Shown here in pieces: positions 34,023 through 45,200 of a DNA stretch of 64,000 nt. The DNA is taken from the NCBI GenBank assembly GCA_965240325.2, contig OZ251223.1:1054001-1118000 (forward strand), given 5' to 3'. The translations under genes were made by a program, and so were the position numbers. The first letter of the stretch is position 1. Each line of letters starts with the position of its first letter. The DNA comes from Rebecca billardiae RCC1528 (lineage: Eukaryota > Haptophyta). The notes beneath the pieces are model-generated. The model was not told the origin of the DNA. It worked only from the letters and a program-made list of their open reading frames with translations, and did not search any database.

Positions 34023-34715
34023 GCAGTGTCAGCTGGCGCAGCTTGCAAACAACCAAGCTTTCAGGTCGATCCGCGTACGATCGATCGGCGCCTCCGTCCT
34101 TGCTTTCTGGGCTTTCGGAGCCTTCGGCTCTGCACCGTGCCTTAGCTCCGTCTCAGTTTCTCTCTTTTCTGTACTATGTAACTGTCGTAGTACTGAGTCG
34201 ACCGAGCCGGTGCAGACTCGCCACTCGGCCCGGTCCGAGCCGGCCCGCGCGCGCGGCCCGGCTGCCGGCGCGGGGCCCGGGCCGCCAATCGGACTGAGTG
34301 TACGCCGTAGTATCGTCAAACTGTCGTCGCGTAGTGCAGCTGCTAGTAGGCTAGCTAGAAGTGCGTAGCTATGATGATGGGTGTTATCGGCTCAGGCTGG
34401 CGGCTTAGCACCGCTCAACCTCAGCCTCAGGACGACCCGGATTGAGTCAATCAAGCACTAAATTGGCAGCAGCAGCCGCCGTGAGCCCGCGAGCGGCCCG
34501 CGCCGAGCCGAGTAGGTCCTGCCGTGTGTCATCCAGACGCGGGCGCTCGTTCTCACCGATCAAGTCTTCTCATGCTGCGATGCGAGCCGCCTGCCAACGC
34601 ACGACCGGGTCGAGTACCCGTGGCTGTGGAGTGTAGCTCAGATGCGGTGGCATTGTGAGACATGACGCTTAGCCACAAGGAAGAGCGCTGTGCGCAAAAG
34701 TGACTCCGCCGTCCG
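34023..34715. other. Convergent gap, no gene seen
   Basis: 693 bp between the 3' ends of the sugar transporter and FKBP genes. There is a GC-rich patch at 34225-34290. A tRNA-like half (GTGTAGCTCAGAT near 34632) has no T-arm, so it is not called. Confidence 0.5.
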
Positions 34716-35192
34716 CTAGTTCTTGGAGACCTGGACGCACTCGAGCGTGAACACGAGCGTGCCCCCGGGCGGGATGCCCCAGGCTGGGAAGCCGGCCTCA
34801 CCATAGCCCTCCTTGGCTGGAATGATCAGCTCACGGTGCTCGCCCACCTTCATCCCAAGACAGCCTTGGTCCCAGCCTGTGATGACCTGTGAGCACGCAT
34901 CACACGGGAGGGGCGGTGGCCGCGCGCACGTGAGCAACAAAAGCGCGCACGCGCGCCACCACACGCCGCAGCCTGTCCGAACTGCGGGCCACACTGTGCG
35001 CACCTGCCCGACACCCGCCTGGTAGGTGAATGGGCTCTGCCCCGGGTCGTGTGTGCTCCAGAACTTCTTGCCCGTCTCTTTGATGACGCCCGTCGCGTGC
35101 ACGGTAGCACGGTCGCCCTTCTCAATCTTCGGGCCGTCGCCGACCTGCTTGATCTCGATGGTGGTCTGATATCCCGGAATCGGCTGCGCCAT
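34716..35192 (-). CDS. FKBP-type peptidyl-prolyl isomerase
   Basis: Exons 35192-35004 and 34886-34716 (119 residues), one 117-bp intron with donor GTGCGC and acceptor CAG, phase 0, joining ..QAGVGQ to VITGWDQG... This is a single FKBP12-like domain: VHATGVI, FTYQAGVGQ, VITGWDQGCLGMKVGEH, KEGYGEAGFP, IPPGGTLVFTLECVQV. It isomerises Xaa-Pro bonds and binds FK506/rapamycin-type ligands; with no signal peptide it should be cytosolic or nuclear. The intron is a multiple of three with no stop, so a retained form would carry a 39-residue insert exactly before the conserved V-I-x-G-W segment. Confidence 0.93.
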   Translation of the reverse strand: MAQPIPGYQTTIEIKQVGDGPKIEKGDRATVHATGVIKETGKKFWSTHDPGQSPFTYQAGVGQVRTVWPAVRTGCGVWWRACALLLLTCARPPPLPCDACSQVITGWDQGCLGMKVGEHRELIIPAKEGYGEAGFPAWGIPPGGTLVFTLECVQVSKN

Positions 35193-35569
35193 GGTGTGCG
35201 CGGCGAAGTGTTTGTGCGCCGCGGGGTGGTCCGCAGTCTCGGGACGCGGGGCTTGACGAAATCAGCCAGTCAAGGACTCGGCGAGTCACCTAGGTATTGA
35301 TTGAACCCCCCATTGGTAACACCGGGGGTACGCGGATACACTCCCACGTATTCATCGGACCCTCGCCTTTTCTGGAGGAAATCTCAATCTCATCTCATCG
35401 AGAGATTCGAGAAGCTTGCGCTCTTGACAGCGTTGCGGCCTGCATGGCTGCACTCCGCGCGCGGCTCCGCAGTCGCAGCGGCGCAGCGACCATGGTCCGC
35501 CGCCTTGCAGCCGGCAGTCGGCAGTCGCACGCGTGTGACTCGCCTCAGCGCTGCGCGGCCGTTGGATTT
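35193..35569. other. Same-strand gap, FKBP start to cyclase stop
   Basis: 377 bp with the FKBP promoter and the cyclase 3' end. Nothing else recognised. Confidence 0.4.
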
Positions 35570-36685
35570 TCACTCGCGCGGGGCCTCTGCGTTCGTATGC
35601 CTCGACCGCGGCAACGGGCAGCCGAGTGCATGCGAGTCTGGCGCACAGTATGTGGTGGGGGTCGCGCCCGGCGTGGGTACGAGCACCCCTGCAGCGTCTC
35701 GCCTGAGCGGCGCGCTCTGCCTGGGCAGTGGCGCCCCCGGCCGCGACCACACAGTCTCGCCGTGTGGCCACGAGGGCGGGCAGATGGCGATGAGTCGCGC
35801 GAAGCCACCCGTGCCGCCGCGCGGCTTGGCGAAACCGATCGATATCAGCGCGCCCTTCTCCGGCACGAGGTGCAGGTTGTTCACCCCCTCCGCCTGCATG
35901 TAGTCGTTGTGCATCAGCCACGCCTCGCCCTCGAGCGAGGGCGTCATGTCGGTGTCGAGCGGCTCGTGGCCGTGGAAGAGGATCGCGCGGCTCTCATGCA
36001 GGTGGCGCAGCGTGGCCAGGGCGACGCCCGGGAAGACGTCGGGCAGCTTGCCGCCCTTGTACGCGTCCCATCCCGCGCTCCAGCCCGTGCGGAACATGAC
36101 CACAGAGCCGCGAGGGACGGTGCCGTGCTTCTTCTCCCACGCAGCGACGTCCTCGGGCTGCGCGGCGTAGCCGGGGTTGGTCGCGACCTTGGCGGTCACG
36201 TCGATCACGACGAGAGGTCGCACAGCGACAGTAGGCGGGATATCGCTGATCGTCGCGCCGAGCTCGTTCCAGTGCGCTGGCGGGTCGAGCTGCGTCCCCA
36301 GCTGATCGGTCGAGAGGTGGTAGGCGGTCGCCACGAAGCCCTGGCGTGCGTACGAGAAGTTCTCGCCCTTCTGGATGAAATCGGGCATGTCACGCGACGC
36401 CGTCGAGGCGGAGAAGGCCGGCTGCGCGAAGGCCGGCCAGATGGGCGAGTCCGGCTCGAAGGCGTGCGTGAGGTCAATGTGCTTGGCGTGGATGAGCTGG
36501 TCCTCGTAGATTTCGAGGAGCGAATCGCTCTCTGACAATTGGTGGACCAGAGCCAAGGCGAGGGCAACAACCACGATGAGGAGCAGCACCACCACGCCAA
36601 TGAGCACGTGCGTCAAGCGCTCAAGCCGCGTCCTCTCGTGATTCACCATGGTCATCGCGCCCGGCGCGCCGCTGTCTTCCGTCAT
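35570..36685 (-). CDS. Cyclase-family (kynurenine formamidase-like) signal-anchored protein
   Basis: A 371-residue protein. A single N-terminal hydrophobic segment (residues 26-50, VLIGVVVLLLIVVVALAL) is a signal anchor. The catalytic domain starts at HIDLTHAFEPDSPIWP, has GTQLDPPAHW in place of the usual GTHxDxPxH metal site (first His replaced by Gln), then RGSVVMFRTGW, ILFHGHEPLDTD, WLMHNDYMQAEGVNNL and FARLIAICPP. The family hydrolyses amides such as N-formylkynurenine with bound metal. About 65 residues of low-complexity sequence follow the conserved end, so the true stop could depend on an unseen intron. The start is the first in-frame ATG (36685). Head-to-head with the TLDc gene. Confidence 0.82.
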   Translation of the reverse strand: MTEDSGAPGAMTMVNHERTRLERLTHVLIGVVVLLLIVVVALALALVHQLSESDSLLEIYEDQLIHAKHIDLTHAFEPDSPIWPAFAQPAFSASTASRDMPDFIQKGENFSYARQGFVATAYHLSTDQLGTQLDPPAHWNELGATISDIPPTVAVRPLVVIDVTAKVATNPGYAAQPEDVAAWEKKHGTVPRGSVVMFRTGWSAGWDAYKGGKLPDVFPGVALATLRHLHESRAILFHGHEPLDTDMTPSLEGEAWLMHNDYMQAEGVNNLHLVPEKGALISIGFAKPRGGTGGFARLIAICPPSWPHGETVWSRPGAPLPRQSAPLRRDAAGVLVPTPGATPTTYCAPDSHALGCPLPRSRHTNAEAPRE

Positions 36686-36900
36686 GCTGATGATGGCGTG
36701 TGGCCGTGAGGGCGGCCGCACAACCGTTACAGTTACAAGTACTCTGGTGTACTATCATACACCCCATAATATCATCAGGCTGTTTAGTTACGGCCCTTGG
36801 TTTAGTGCGGTTGGAACTCGTGTCTCCCCCCCCTTTCATTCCTTTGGTGTCTCGTCTCAAATTTGAAATGGTCAGCCCGCGTCGGCAGTGACTCGCCACG
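36686..36900. promoter_or_regulatory. Divergent promoter, cyclase-family / TLDc genes
   Basis: A 215-bp gap between diverging ATGs. It has a C-run and T/C-rich stretch at about 36825-36850 close to the TLDc start, comparable to the tract ahead of the 14636 gene. Confidence 0.5.
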
Positions 36901-39623
36901 ATGGCCGCCCAGCTCGCGCCGCGCGAGCGTGCTCGGCTCGAGCACCTGCTGAGGCTAAACTGCGACCGCGGCGACGCGCGCGTAGTAGAGGCGCGAGACG
37001 TGTGCAGCGCGCTGCTGCGCTCGCGCTTCGAGGAGCGCATCCGAGTGCTGCACCAGCGGCGCGTGATCGACGTGTTTGTGGAGGCGGCGCTGCTGACAGC
37101 TCCCAACGGCTTGCAACGCGTGATCGACGAGGGTTTCCGGGTGGCGAAGCGCGGGCTCGTCTTCCCGCACGGTCAGGTGCAGCTGCCACCGGGACAGGCG
37201 CACCGGCTGCTCCACTGCCTGCTGGCCGTCGGCCGCAGCTACTGCGCGGAGGCGGGCGAGGTGCAGGCGATGACGGAGACGGTGGCGAGCAGCACGCGCG
37301 CGCTGCCGACCGGCTTCGACAGCTTCCGTCTGCTCAACGTGCAGCTCGCCGCAAGCGGGTCCACGCCTGGCGGCGTGCCGCGATACGCGCCCTCCGAGGG
37401 CTACTACGCAGAGTACGTCGTCTTCGACAGCGCGCAGGTGCTGCCGTGCGCAGTGCTCGTGTGCGACCCGGGAGGTGCTGGGCCCGAGCGCACGCCCGCG
37501 GCAGCAGGCAGCCCGCGGCGCGAGGTGCTCGACCCGGACCGCGTGCCGCGCTTCTGGGATTCGAAGTGGAAGGTCGCCGTCTCCGTGCACGACAAGATGC
37601 TCGGCACGCACGCCGTCGGCGACGCGGCGACCCACCCGCTCATGCCGGTGGAGGACGCAGTGCGCGCGACCCTCGACACGCCGGCGCCGGAGCCTGCGTC
37701 CGTGCGCCGGTACCGCGCGGCGCTCAACGCGCGGCGGGCTGAGCTCGCGCGCATGCAGGGCGAGCTCGTGCGCAACACCGAGGCGGTCGAGCGCGAGATC
37801 TACGCCAACGTCCAGGCCACGCTCGAGCGGCTGCGCGAGCTGAGCACCGCCAAGCAGCGCATGCTCGTCAGCGACCTCGCCGAGCTCGAGCGCCAACAGG
37901 GCGCGCTCACGCGCGCCGAGGCGTTCGCCAAGCGGCACGCGCTGGGCGCGTCGGCGGCAGAGCGGCTGTCGCACTTCCACGAGACGAGGCGCGCCGCAGC
38001 CGAGATCGCGCCCGCCGAGCTCGAGCTCTTCGCGCGCTGGCCACCGGTCGTGCCGGACATTGTTCTGAGCGGCGCGCTCGCCGTCGAGAGCGCAAGCGCG
38101 GCCGAGGCCGACGCGGCCGCGACGCAGGCGCGAGCAGAGAAGGCCACGCAGCCGGTCGGCACCGACGAGGGGGAGGCGGACGGCGAGTACGACGGCGCGC
38201 GCGCCAGCCCGCATAGCCTGCCCTCCCTCGCCTCGCCGCTCAACTCGCCCGGCGCGCACCGCCCGACTTGGGATGCGCCGCCCTCGGCCGGAGCAGCGGG
38301 CGCGCACGGGCGCGCGAACGGCACGCCCGGTCTGCTCGGCGGGCCGCTGGCGTGTTCGCCGTACGCGCAGCCGCGCGGCTGGCCCCTCTCGCCGGCGTGC
38401 TCCGCGGCCATCGGCTCGAGCGGCATGGCACACGCCGTGGGCGGCAGGCAGGCCGCGCTCGCCACGCCTGGCGCCGCCGAGCCTCGCAGCAGCGGCATCG
38501 CCGGCCATGGCGCCCAGCCAACGCTCGCCTCGCCGCCGCCAGGCGCGGCGTCGCACGCGCAGGCCGCGCCCTCGCTCGACCCTTGGAGTCCAGCGCCCGC
38601 GCCGCACGCACTCACCGACCTGTCGCTGCGCGGCGCGGCGGAGCGGCACGAGGCTCTGATGGCGGGCCGCCGCTCCGCCGCGCGCGCCTCCACGGGCCCC
38701 GCGCCCTTCGACGGCTCGGCCATCCTGAGCGCCGAGCAGGCCTCTGTCCTATTCGCTGCGCTCGCGCTGCCGTCCGAGCCAATCACAGCGCTCCTCTTCT
38801 CGTCGCGCGTGCACGGCCGCTCCGTGCGCGAGCTGCACGCCAAGTGCGACGGCCGCGGGCCGACGGTCGTCCTGTGCTCTGCGCGGGGGCACCACTTCGG
38901 CGGCTTCGCCAGCACGCCGTGGAATAGCGCTGGCGTTCGCTTCGGTGCGCGCCCCCAGGGCTCTGCGCCCGCGCGCCGCTGCGGGCCGCACGCCGCCTCG
39001 CGCGCGCTTCGGTTCCTGCGCGCTTGCCGCCGCGCGCCGCGGCGCGAGTCGTTCACCCGCGCCGTGCCCGCGATCGCGCCCCCCCGTGCGCACTAGGGAC
39101 GCGCAAGTGCTTCCTCTTCTCGCTCACACACGACATGCGCGTGCCGTGCGTGGCCACGCACTCCGAGCAGTGCTGCCTGTGGGGCTCAGAGGACGTCTTG
39201 GCCTTTGGGATGACCGACCTGGTGCTCCAATGTGAGTGAGCGAGCCTTGGCGCGCATCCGCGCGCGCGCGCCCACGCGCCGGGGAGCTCCCGATGCGCCG
39301 GCGCTCGTCACACCCGCCCTCTTGCGCACACCCCGCCTGCCCGCCTGCTGCCATCGCTTCAACCGCGCCGCCATCCGCCCTCGCCCGCAGCCACCCTGGA
39401 CGAGTGCTCGTCCCAGCTCGAGCAGAGCTACAGCATCGGCTTGTCACCAGAGGAGGCCAGCGTGTTCCTCGCCGGGGCGCCGACGTTCGCCTGCGACCAC
39501 GTTGAGGTGTGGGCACTCACGCCCTCTGCCGCTGTGCCTGTCTCCGCGAACGGCGGCGCATCGGCTGGCGCCGTGCTGCCCCTGCTGATGACGACATCGC
39601 AGCGAAAGGCAGTGTCAGGCTGA
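36901..39623 (+). CDS. TLDc-domain protein with coiled coil
   Basis: Exons 36901-38944, 39097-39231 and 39391-39623 (803 residues). The N-terminal 150 residues are helical and unrecognised. Residues about 280-350 form a long Arg/Glu/Ala/Leu coiled coil, followed by a Pro/Ala/Gly-rich linker. The C-terminal TLDc domain runs from about 609: ILSAEQASVLFAAL, ALLFSSRVHG, GPTVVLCSARGHHFGGF, then across intron 1 RFGTRKCFLFSL, and in exon 3 LAGAPTFACDHVEVWAL. The splice at 38944/39097 restores the conserved FGTxxxFLFS motif, which supports the model. TLDc proteins protect against oxidative stress and some bind the vacuolar ATPase. The second intron starts GTGAGT. Confidence 0.8.
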
Positions 39624-41180
39624 GGGCTGAAATGCCCTGCTCGAGTCCGTCACTGGCAGAGAATGGCTGTCTGGCAGCGGCGTCGCTGACTAAGGGAGTT
39701 ACTAAGGCTAAGCCAAAATTCGAATTAAAAGCCGGGCCCGGCCCCAGGGGTCTCAAGTAAGGTGACAAGCTAGCTCACCGCGGCTGCTGATATATCGATG
39801 ATGATTATATATATTATTCATCACTTAATTATTATGCGATATAAGTATACGGCTGACTGCTAATAGGCTGCGCTGTGCACTCTCTTAGCAGTCACTCTGT
39901 CTCTGGTGATTACTAGTAAGTAGTATCATCATTGTGATTCTGCGCGCGCGCGCGGCGGCGTGCCGCCGATCATCGTCACTCAACGTCAATACTCATATCA
40001 GCATCGCGTCATCACATGACAGTAGATGTCAGTGTCGGGCTATCCGGACTCGCCGGATACCCGTGTGGCACCGAGCGCGAGTAGCTGCTCGACCGCTGCT
40101 TAAGCGCGAGGGGAGTAATCACTACAAGCTGGTGATTACACCTTTCGTCAAGGATACGTTCATTCCTTCCACTCCAATAGTAGTCGCTCGTCATAGTCGT
40201 CATTATCTACTTCCGTATGCGATGTTCTACCCGGTTACCAGGGCGACGCAGATACATACGGAGATCGTGGCTTCCACATTAGCCACGTTGCCGATGTTAA
40301 ACCGCTTCGGAGGCTGCCTCGGCGTTTAGCCGAGCCAGCCAGCCAGGCAGAGGTTCGGAGCCATCCATCCCCTGGTTGCCCCCCCAGTCAGGCCAGGGCC
40401 CATTGCCGTAGGCAGAAGCCACACGCCTTCGTTTCGAGAGCCCTAGTAATGTCTCAGAGTCAGATTCGTCAGAATCTGAATCAGCAGACTTGGGCTTGGC
40501 TCCGGCTCCGGTCCACCCCTGCAGCTCCGCGTTACGTCTCACTCAGACGATTCAGTGGCCCCGAGCCGAAGTGGCAACCTGGAAGCGGACCATGCAGCAG
40601 AGTCCCTTGGCGACCCCCGATCATTGATGACTTAGTGACAACTGAGAGAGTCGTCAGTGAGACGAAAGTGTCGCATCCGTGATCCAACCGCCTCCCAATG
40701 GGTTCAGACTCTATTTTTACTATGTAATTAGCTTACCCGTCCCTTACTCAGATCTCAGCACAGGGGCCCCGCGGACGGCGGGCGCGGACCGTCCGCCGGT
40801 CCCGGAGCGTTCCGGACACCTACGGTATACATGCATATGCGAAATTGCCGTCGCACCCGGACTGATAGCAGGTCAGGCTGATGTCATCAATGACATCCGC
40901 GACATCTGACCTGGTCAGTATTCTCGGTTATTCTCCTGACAGTAACTAAGTCGTAGCGTAAGTATTGTCCACTAGCGCGGCGGCAGACCGCGGGGCCCCG
41001 TAGTGCCATCACGGCGCAGGCCCGGGGTGGTCTAGGAGCTATAGTGTAGATCATCAGAGGCAGCGATCCCGCCGACGATTGCAGTGTCAAGATGTATAAC
41101 GCTCCGCCAGTGACCGGACTGGGGCGGGTGGACCGAAGCCGTCGGAGCCCCAGGTTGTTAAAATCGCCACTCAGACTCAG
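39624..41180. other. Long convergent gap, no gene seen
   Basis: 1557 bp between the 3' ends of the TLDc and methyltransferase genes. It is AT-rich at 39785-39850, including TATATATTATTCATCACTT-like sequence. Short open frames (about 40297-40682) are not recognisable. Confidence 0.5.
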
Positions 41181-41927
41181 TCAGCGCTTGACGAGGGGGA
41201 CGTACCGGACGAGCATCAGCCTGCGTTGGTGCACGGCGCCGTCTTCGTCTTTGTCGATAGCCATCAGTGCCTGCTCGTCTGTGCCCACTGGGATGATCAT
41301 GCGCCCGCCGGGCTTGAGCTGCTCGACCAGCGCCTGTGGCACCGTCGCAGCTGCAGCGCCGACGTGAATCGCATCGAAGGAATGGCCAGGCACGCCCTTC
41401 CACCCGTCAGTGACGGCGAGGCTCACGCGCGCACGGCCGCCACTCGGCGAGGGCGAGAGCAGGCCAGCCGAGTGCTTCGCGATGTTCGTTCGTGCCATGT
41501 CCACCAGCTCGGGCAGGTAGTCGATGCCGTGCACGGTGCCGCGCTCGCCGACCATGTGCGCCATCGCTGCCGACAGATATCCGGAGCCGACGCCGACGTC
41601 GAGGGCATTGGCTCCATCGATCAGCCTTTCCTTGAGCTGTATGAGCGCATGCGCGTGCATATGCGGCGCGCTGATCGTCGCTGCGTGCCCAATCGGCAGC
41701 GGATTGTCAGCATACGCTTGCAAGCCCGCATCTGGCCGGCAGTAGTCAGCGCGGTCGAGCGCGCGCATGGCAATCTCAACGCGCTGGTCGCTGACTATGC
41801 CTGCGCGTATGAGATGATCAATCAGCCCGTCATTCGACCGAGAAGGCCCCATGTACGCCGCGGTCGGGAGGAGGCGACAGAGAAGTCCGGCGAAAAGGAC
41901 GGGACGGCGAGTGCTCAGGCCGAACAT
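41181..41927 (-). CDS. Protein-L-isoaspartate O-methyltransferase
   Basis: A 248-residue single-exon protein. Family motifs: NDGLIDHLIRAGIVSDQRV near the N-terminus, PLPIGHAATISAPHMHA, SAM-binding motif I ALDVGVGSGYLSAAMA, GIDYLPELVDMAR, FDAIHVGAAAATVP, LKPGGRMIIPVG. The enzyme uses S-adenosylmethionine to methylate isoaspartyl residues and so start repair of aged proteins. The first 25 residues (RRPVLFAGLLCRLLPTAA) are hydrophobic and basic ahead of a second Met at residue 26; this may be a targeting peptide, or translation may start at Met26, which matches the usual family N-terminus. Head-to-head with the armadillo-repeat gene. Confidence 0.92.
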   Translation of the reverse strand: MFGLSTRRPVLFAGLLCRLLPTAAYMGPSRSNDGLIDHLIRAGIVSDQRVEIAMRALDRADYCRPDAGLQAYADNPLPIGHAATISAPHMHAHALIQLKERLIDGANALDVGVGSGYLSAAMAHMVGERGTVHGIDYLPELVDMARTNIAKHSAGLLSPSPSGGRARVSLAVTDGWKGVPGHSFDAIHVGAAAATVPQALVEQLKPGGRMIIPVGTDEQALMAIDKDEDGAVHQRRLMLVRYVPLVKR

Positions 41928-42265
41928 GCGGGCCGGCTTGGGCGTGCGACCAACGAGGAATGGTGCGACCTAGCTAGATAAAAGATTAGCTGGCCGCCCG
42001 GCCGGGGCGTCTAAAAGATTAGCTGGCCGCCCGGCCGGGGCGTCGTCAATATCCTCGCCTCGCAATATGCCTCGCCTCGCCAGTGCGCACCGCCCGCGTG
42101 GCGCGGTCCGGTGCAAGCCAGTTCGATCCGCTCTCAGCTCCGGACGCACCCCGTGGCCCACCACGGAAAGGCGAACAGACTTTCAACTTGCAGACTGTCT
42201 TCCGGCGGCTGTTTTTGCAACGGAATCGTGAATCGTCGCAGTCTCCCAAGCAGGCACGGCGAAAC
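41928..42265. promoter_or_regulatory. Divergent promoter with a 33-bp tandem duplication
   Basis: A 338-bp gap between diverging ATGs. It contains a perfect tandem duplication of 33 bp (41979-42011 and 42012-42044). Each copy starts TAAAAGATTAGC and holds a GC-rich near-palindrome, GGCCGCCCGGCCGGGGC. Duplicated copies in a shared promoter suggest a paired protein-binding site (inference). Confidence 0.6.
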
Positions 42266-45200
42266 ATGCCGGCCGCCTGCCGAATCGCTGTGATTGCCGT
42301 GGCCGTCGCCGCGGCGTGTGCTCTCGTACTGCTTCTCAACGACGACGGCGACACGCTTCGGGCAGCTACTGACGACGTTGTGATCTTTGGCCGCCTTCTC
42401 GTCGCCTACGGCGCGAGTGCATGGCCGCATGGCCCCGTTGGTGCGGACATGGGCGTGCGCGCTCTCGTCCCACTTCTGCGCAGCCCGCTGACTGGAAGCA
42501 CACAAGCGTACGCGATGGGCTTGCTCGCGACGCTGTCCCGAGAGCGCGATGGGCTCAGCGCGCTCGCGACCGGCGGTGCCATCCGCCCTTTGCTGCGCTC
42601 ACTCGAGCGCAGCCGCGGGGCATCGAGGGCGGACATTGCTATCACTCTCTCGCGCCTCGCGGCCGACAGCGAGCAGGGGCCGACGATGATCAACGAAGGG
42701 GCGATACCGCCGCTCGCCCGTGCCATACGCTCGACGGATCCCACCGTGCAAGCCGCTGCTGCCCTCGCGCTCGGTGGTCTCATCGTGGACGTGCGCACCG
42801 CGGTCGACAGCCTGCGTGCTGGCGCCGCGTCGGCGCTCGTGCGGCTCGCCGTGCGCGGACGCACGCCGACGGCGCGTGCGTCGGCGGCGTTCGCGCTGGG
42901 GCACCTGATCCACGCGGTGCGCGGCTGCATTGCTCTCGCCGTGCTCTTCGGCCTCGCCATCGCGCACGTGGCTCCCCGCGCATGGCATAGCCCATCGCGC
43001 GTCTGGCTGCGTCGCGCCGCGGCGCAACGCTTGCTCGGTCTCCCGCCGGAGAAGCCGGCCGCAGGCAGCGCGCCCGCTGCAAAGGGCACGCCGCTGAAGC
43101 GCCCAGCACGCTCGTCCTTCCGCTCGTCCACGCGCTCCTCCGTCGGCGGCGACATCCCGCTCACCGACCCGTCCGAGGTGCCCGACGGCGACGTGATCCT
43201 GGTCTCTCACGCGCTCGAGACGTTCCCGGACTCGGCGGCGGTGGCGCTGGGCGGGTCGAAGGCGCTCGTCGCGCTGTGCGACGGCGAGTCGAAGGAGGCG
43301 GGGATGCAGCGGCATCTGGCCGGGGAGGCCGGCGCCGTGCGCGCCCTCGTCAGCGCGCTGCACGCGCACCTCCGCTCCGCCCTCGTTGTCGAGTGGCTGT
43401 GCGCTGCGCTCGCGCAGCTGTGCTCGGGCGACCGCGCGGACGGGGCCAAGCGCAGGCAGACAGCGCTGACGGCGCACGCGGTCGAGCACATCGTGCACGC
43501 GCTCGAGACGCACACGCCCGAGCCCGCGGTGCAGGAGTGGGCCTGCGTCGCGCTCGTGCAGCTCTGCTCGCGCGACGATGTCGGCTCGCGCACGTGCGCG
43601 TCAGCCGCCCTGGGCGAGGGCGCGCTGCAATCGATCGGGACGGCGCTCGAGACGCATCTGATGGACGTGCGCGTGCAGGAGTGGGGCCTGCGCGCGCTCG
43701 TGGCGATCGGCGACGCGCCACCCGGCTCGCCTCGGGCGAAGGGCAGCCCGATGCGCAGGCCGCGCGGCTCGTACGGCGCGGCAGCCATCGAGATTGACGA
43801 GGACGCGGTGAACGCCGCGCTCCGGACGCACCGAGATCACGACGAGATCCAGTTCTGGGGCAAGCTCGCGCTCGGTGTCGCGGAGCGGGCGGAAGCCCTG
43901 AAGCAGGAGGCGCTGAACCCGCCGCTGGCGGGGTACACCTACGGGGGCAGCTTGAGCGTGGGCGCGGGCGGCTCGAGTGACTTCTCGGCGGGCCCATCGG
44001 CGGAGATGGACGAATCCGAGGCAGGACCTTCGGATCGGAGCCGCGCGGGCGCATCGTACTCGGCCGACTCGGACGCGCTCAGCGCCGTGTCTGACACCGT
44101 CATCCACGTGCCCACGGCATCCTCGCAGAAGCTGCCGCTGCCGACCTCGCAGAAGCTGCCGCTGCCGACCTCGCCGAAGCTGCCGCTGCCGACCTCGCCG
44201 AAGCTGCCGCTGCCGACCTCGCAGAAGCTGCCGCTGCCGACCTCGCAGAAGCTGCCGCTGCCGACCTCGCAGAAGCTGCCGCTGCCGACCTCGCCGAAGC
44301 TGCCGCTGCCGACCTCGCAGAAGCTGCCGCTGCCGACCTCGCAGAAGCTGCCGCTGCCGACCTCGCAGAAGCTGCCGCTGCCGACGGGAAGCCTGCCGCT
44401 GCCACAGGGCCGTGAGGGGGTGGTGGCGCAAGCTCCTGCATCAACTGCACCGACTGCAGTTGCGACTGCGCCGGCTGCAGCTGAGAAATCGCTCGACGAG
44501 CTCCTGCGCACAAGGCAGCCAGCTCTGGACGGCTCTGCTGCTGGAGTGCTCGACCATGCAGGCACGGCTGCACCGGTCGAGCTGCAGGCAGAGCTCACGG
44601 CGCCATCGGCATTCAGCGCCGGGGCCCCGGGCGATGAGGCGGATCTCAGCTCGCGCCCAGCAGCTGCCGCCGCTGCACCAGTCGACGAGATGGCGACGAC
44701 CGTGGACTCCGATGACAGCGCGCCAGGCCTTCCAGACGGTGTCAACCTCCTGTCGGCTCCAGCCGCGGCGGCCGGTGGCGATGAGGAGGGCGACGACTTG
44801 GACGTCTACTTTGCGCACACGGCGGCAGTGGCCACGCACGCGGAGTCCGAGCCGGCTGCTGTCGCTTCGGCTCCAGCCGCGGCGGCCGGTGGCGACGAGG
44901 AGGGCGACGACTTGGACGTCTACTTCGGACGCATGGCGGCAGCGGTCACGCACGCGGAGCCCGAGGCGGCTGCGGCCGACGCGCCAGCTCCATCGGCTGC
45001 AAATGGCGACGACGGTGCGGAGCTGCCCCTCGCGCACGCCCCGGCTGCGCCTAGCGATGTCAACGCGTGGGCTCCAGCCGTGGCGGCAGCCGGTGGCGAC
45101 GAGGAGGGCGACGACTTGGACGTCTACTTCGGACGCACGGCGGCAGCGGTCACGCACGCGGAGTCCGAGCCGGCTGCTGTCGCTTCGGCTCCAGCCGCGG

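Noticed and set aside
34626-34700. tRNA-like sequence with GTGTAGCTCAGAT
   Set aside because: Resembles an A box and D-arm, but no anticodon arm, T-arm or B box follows.
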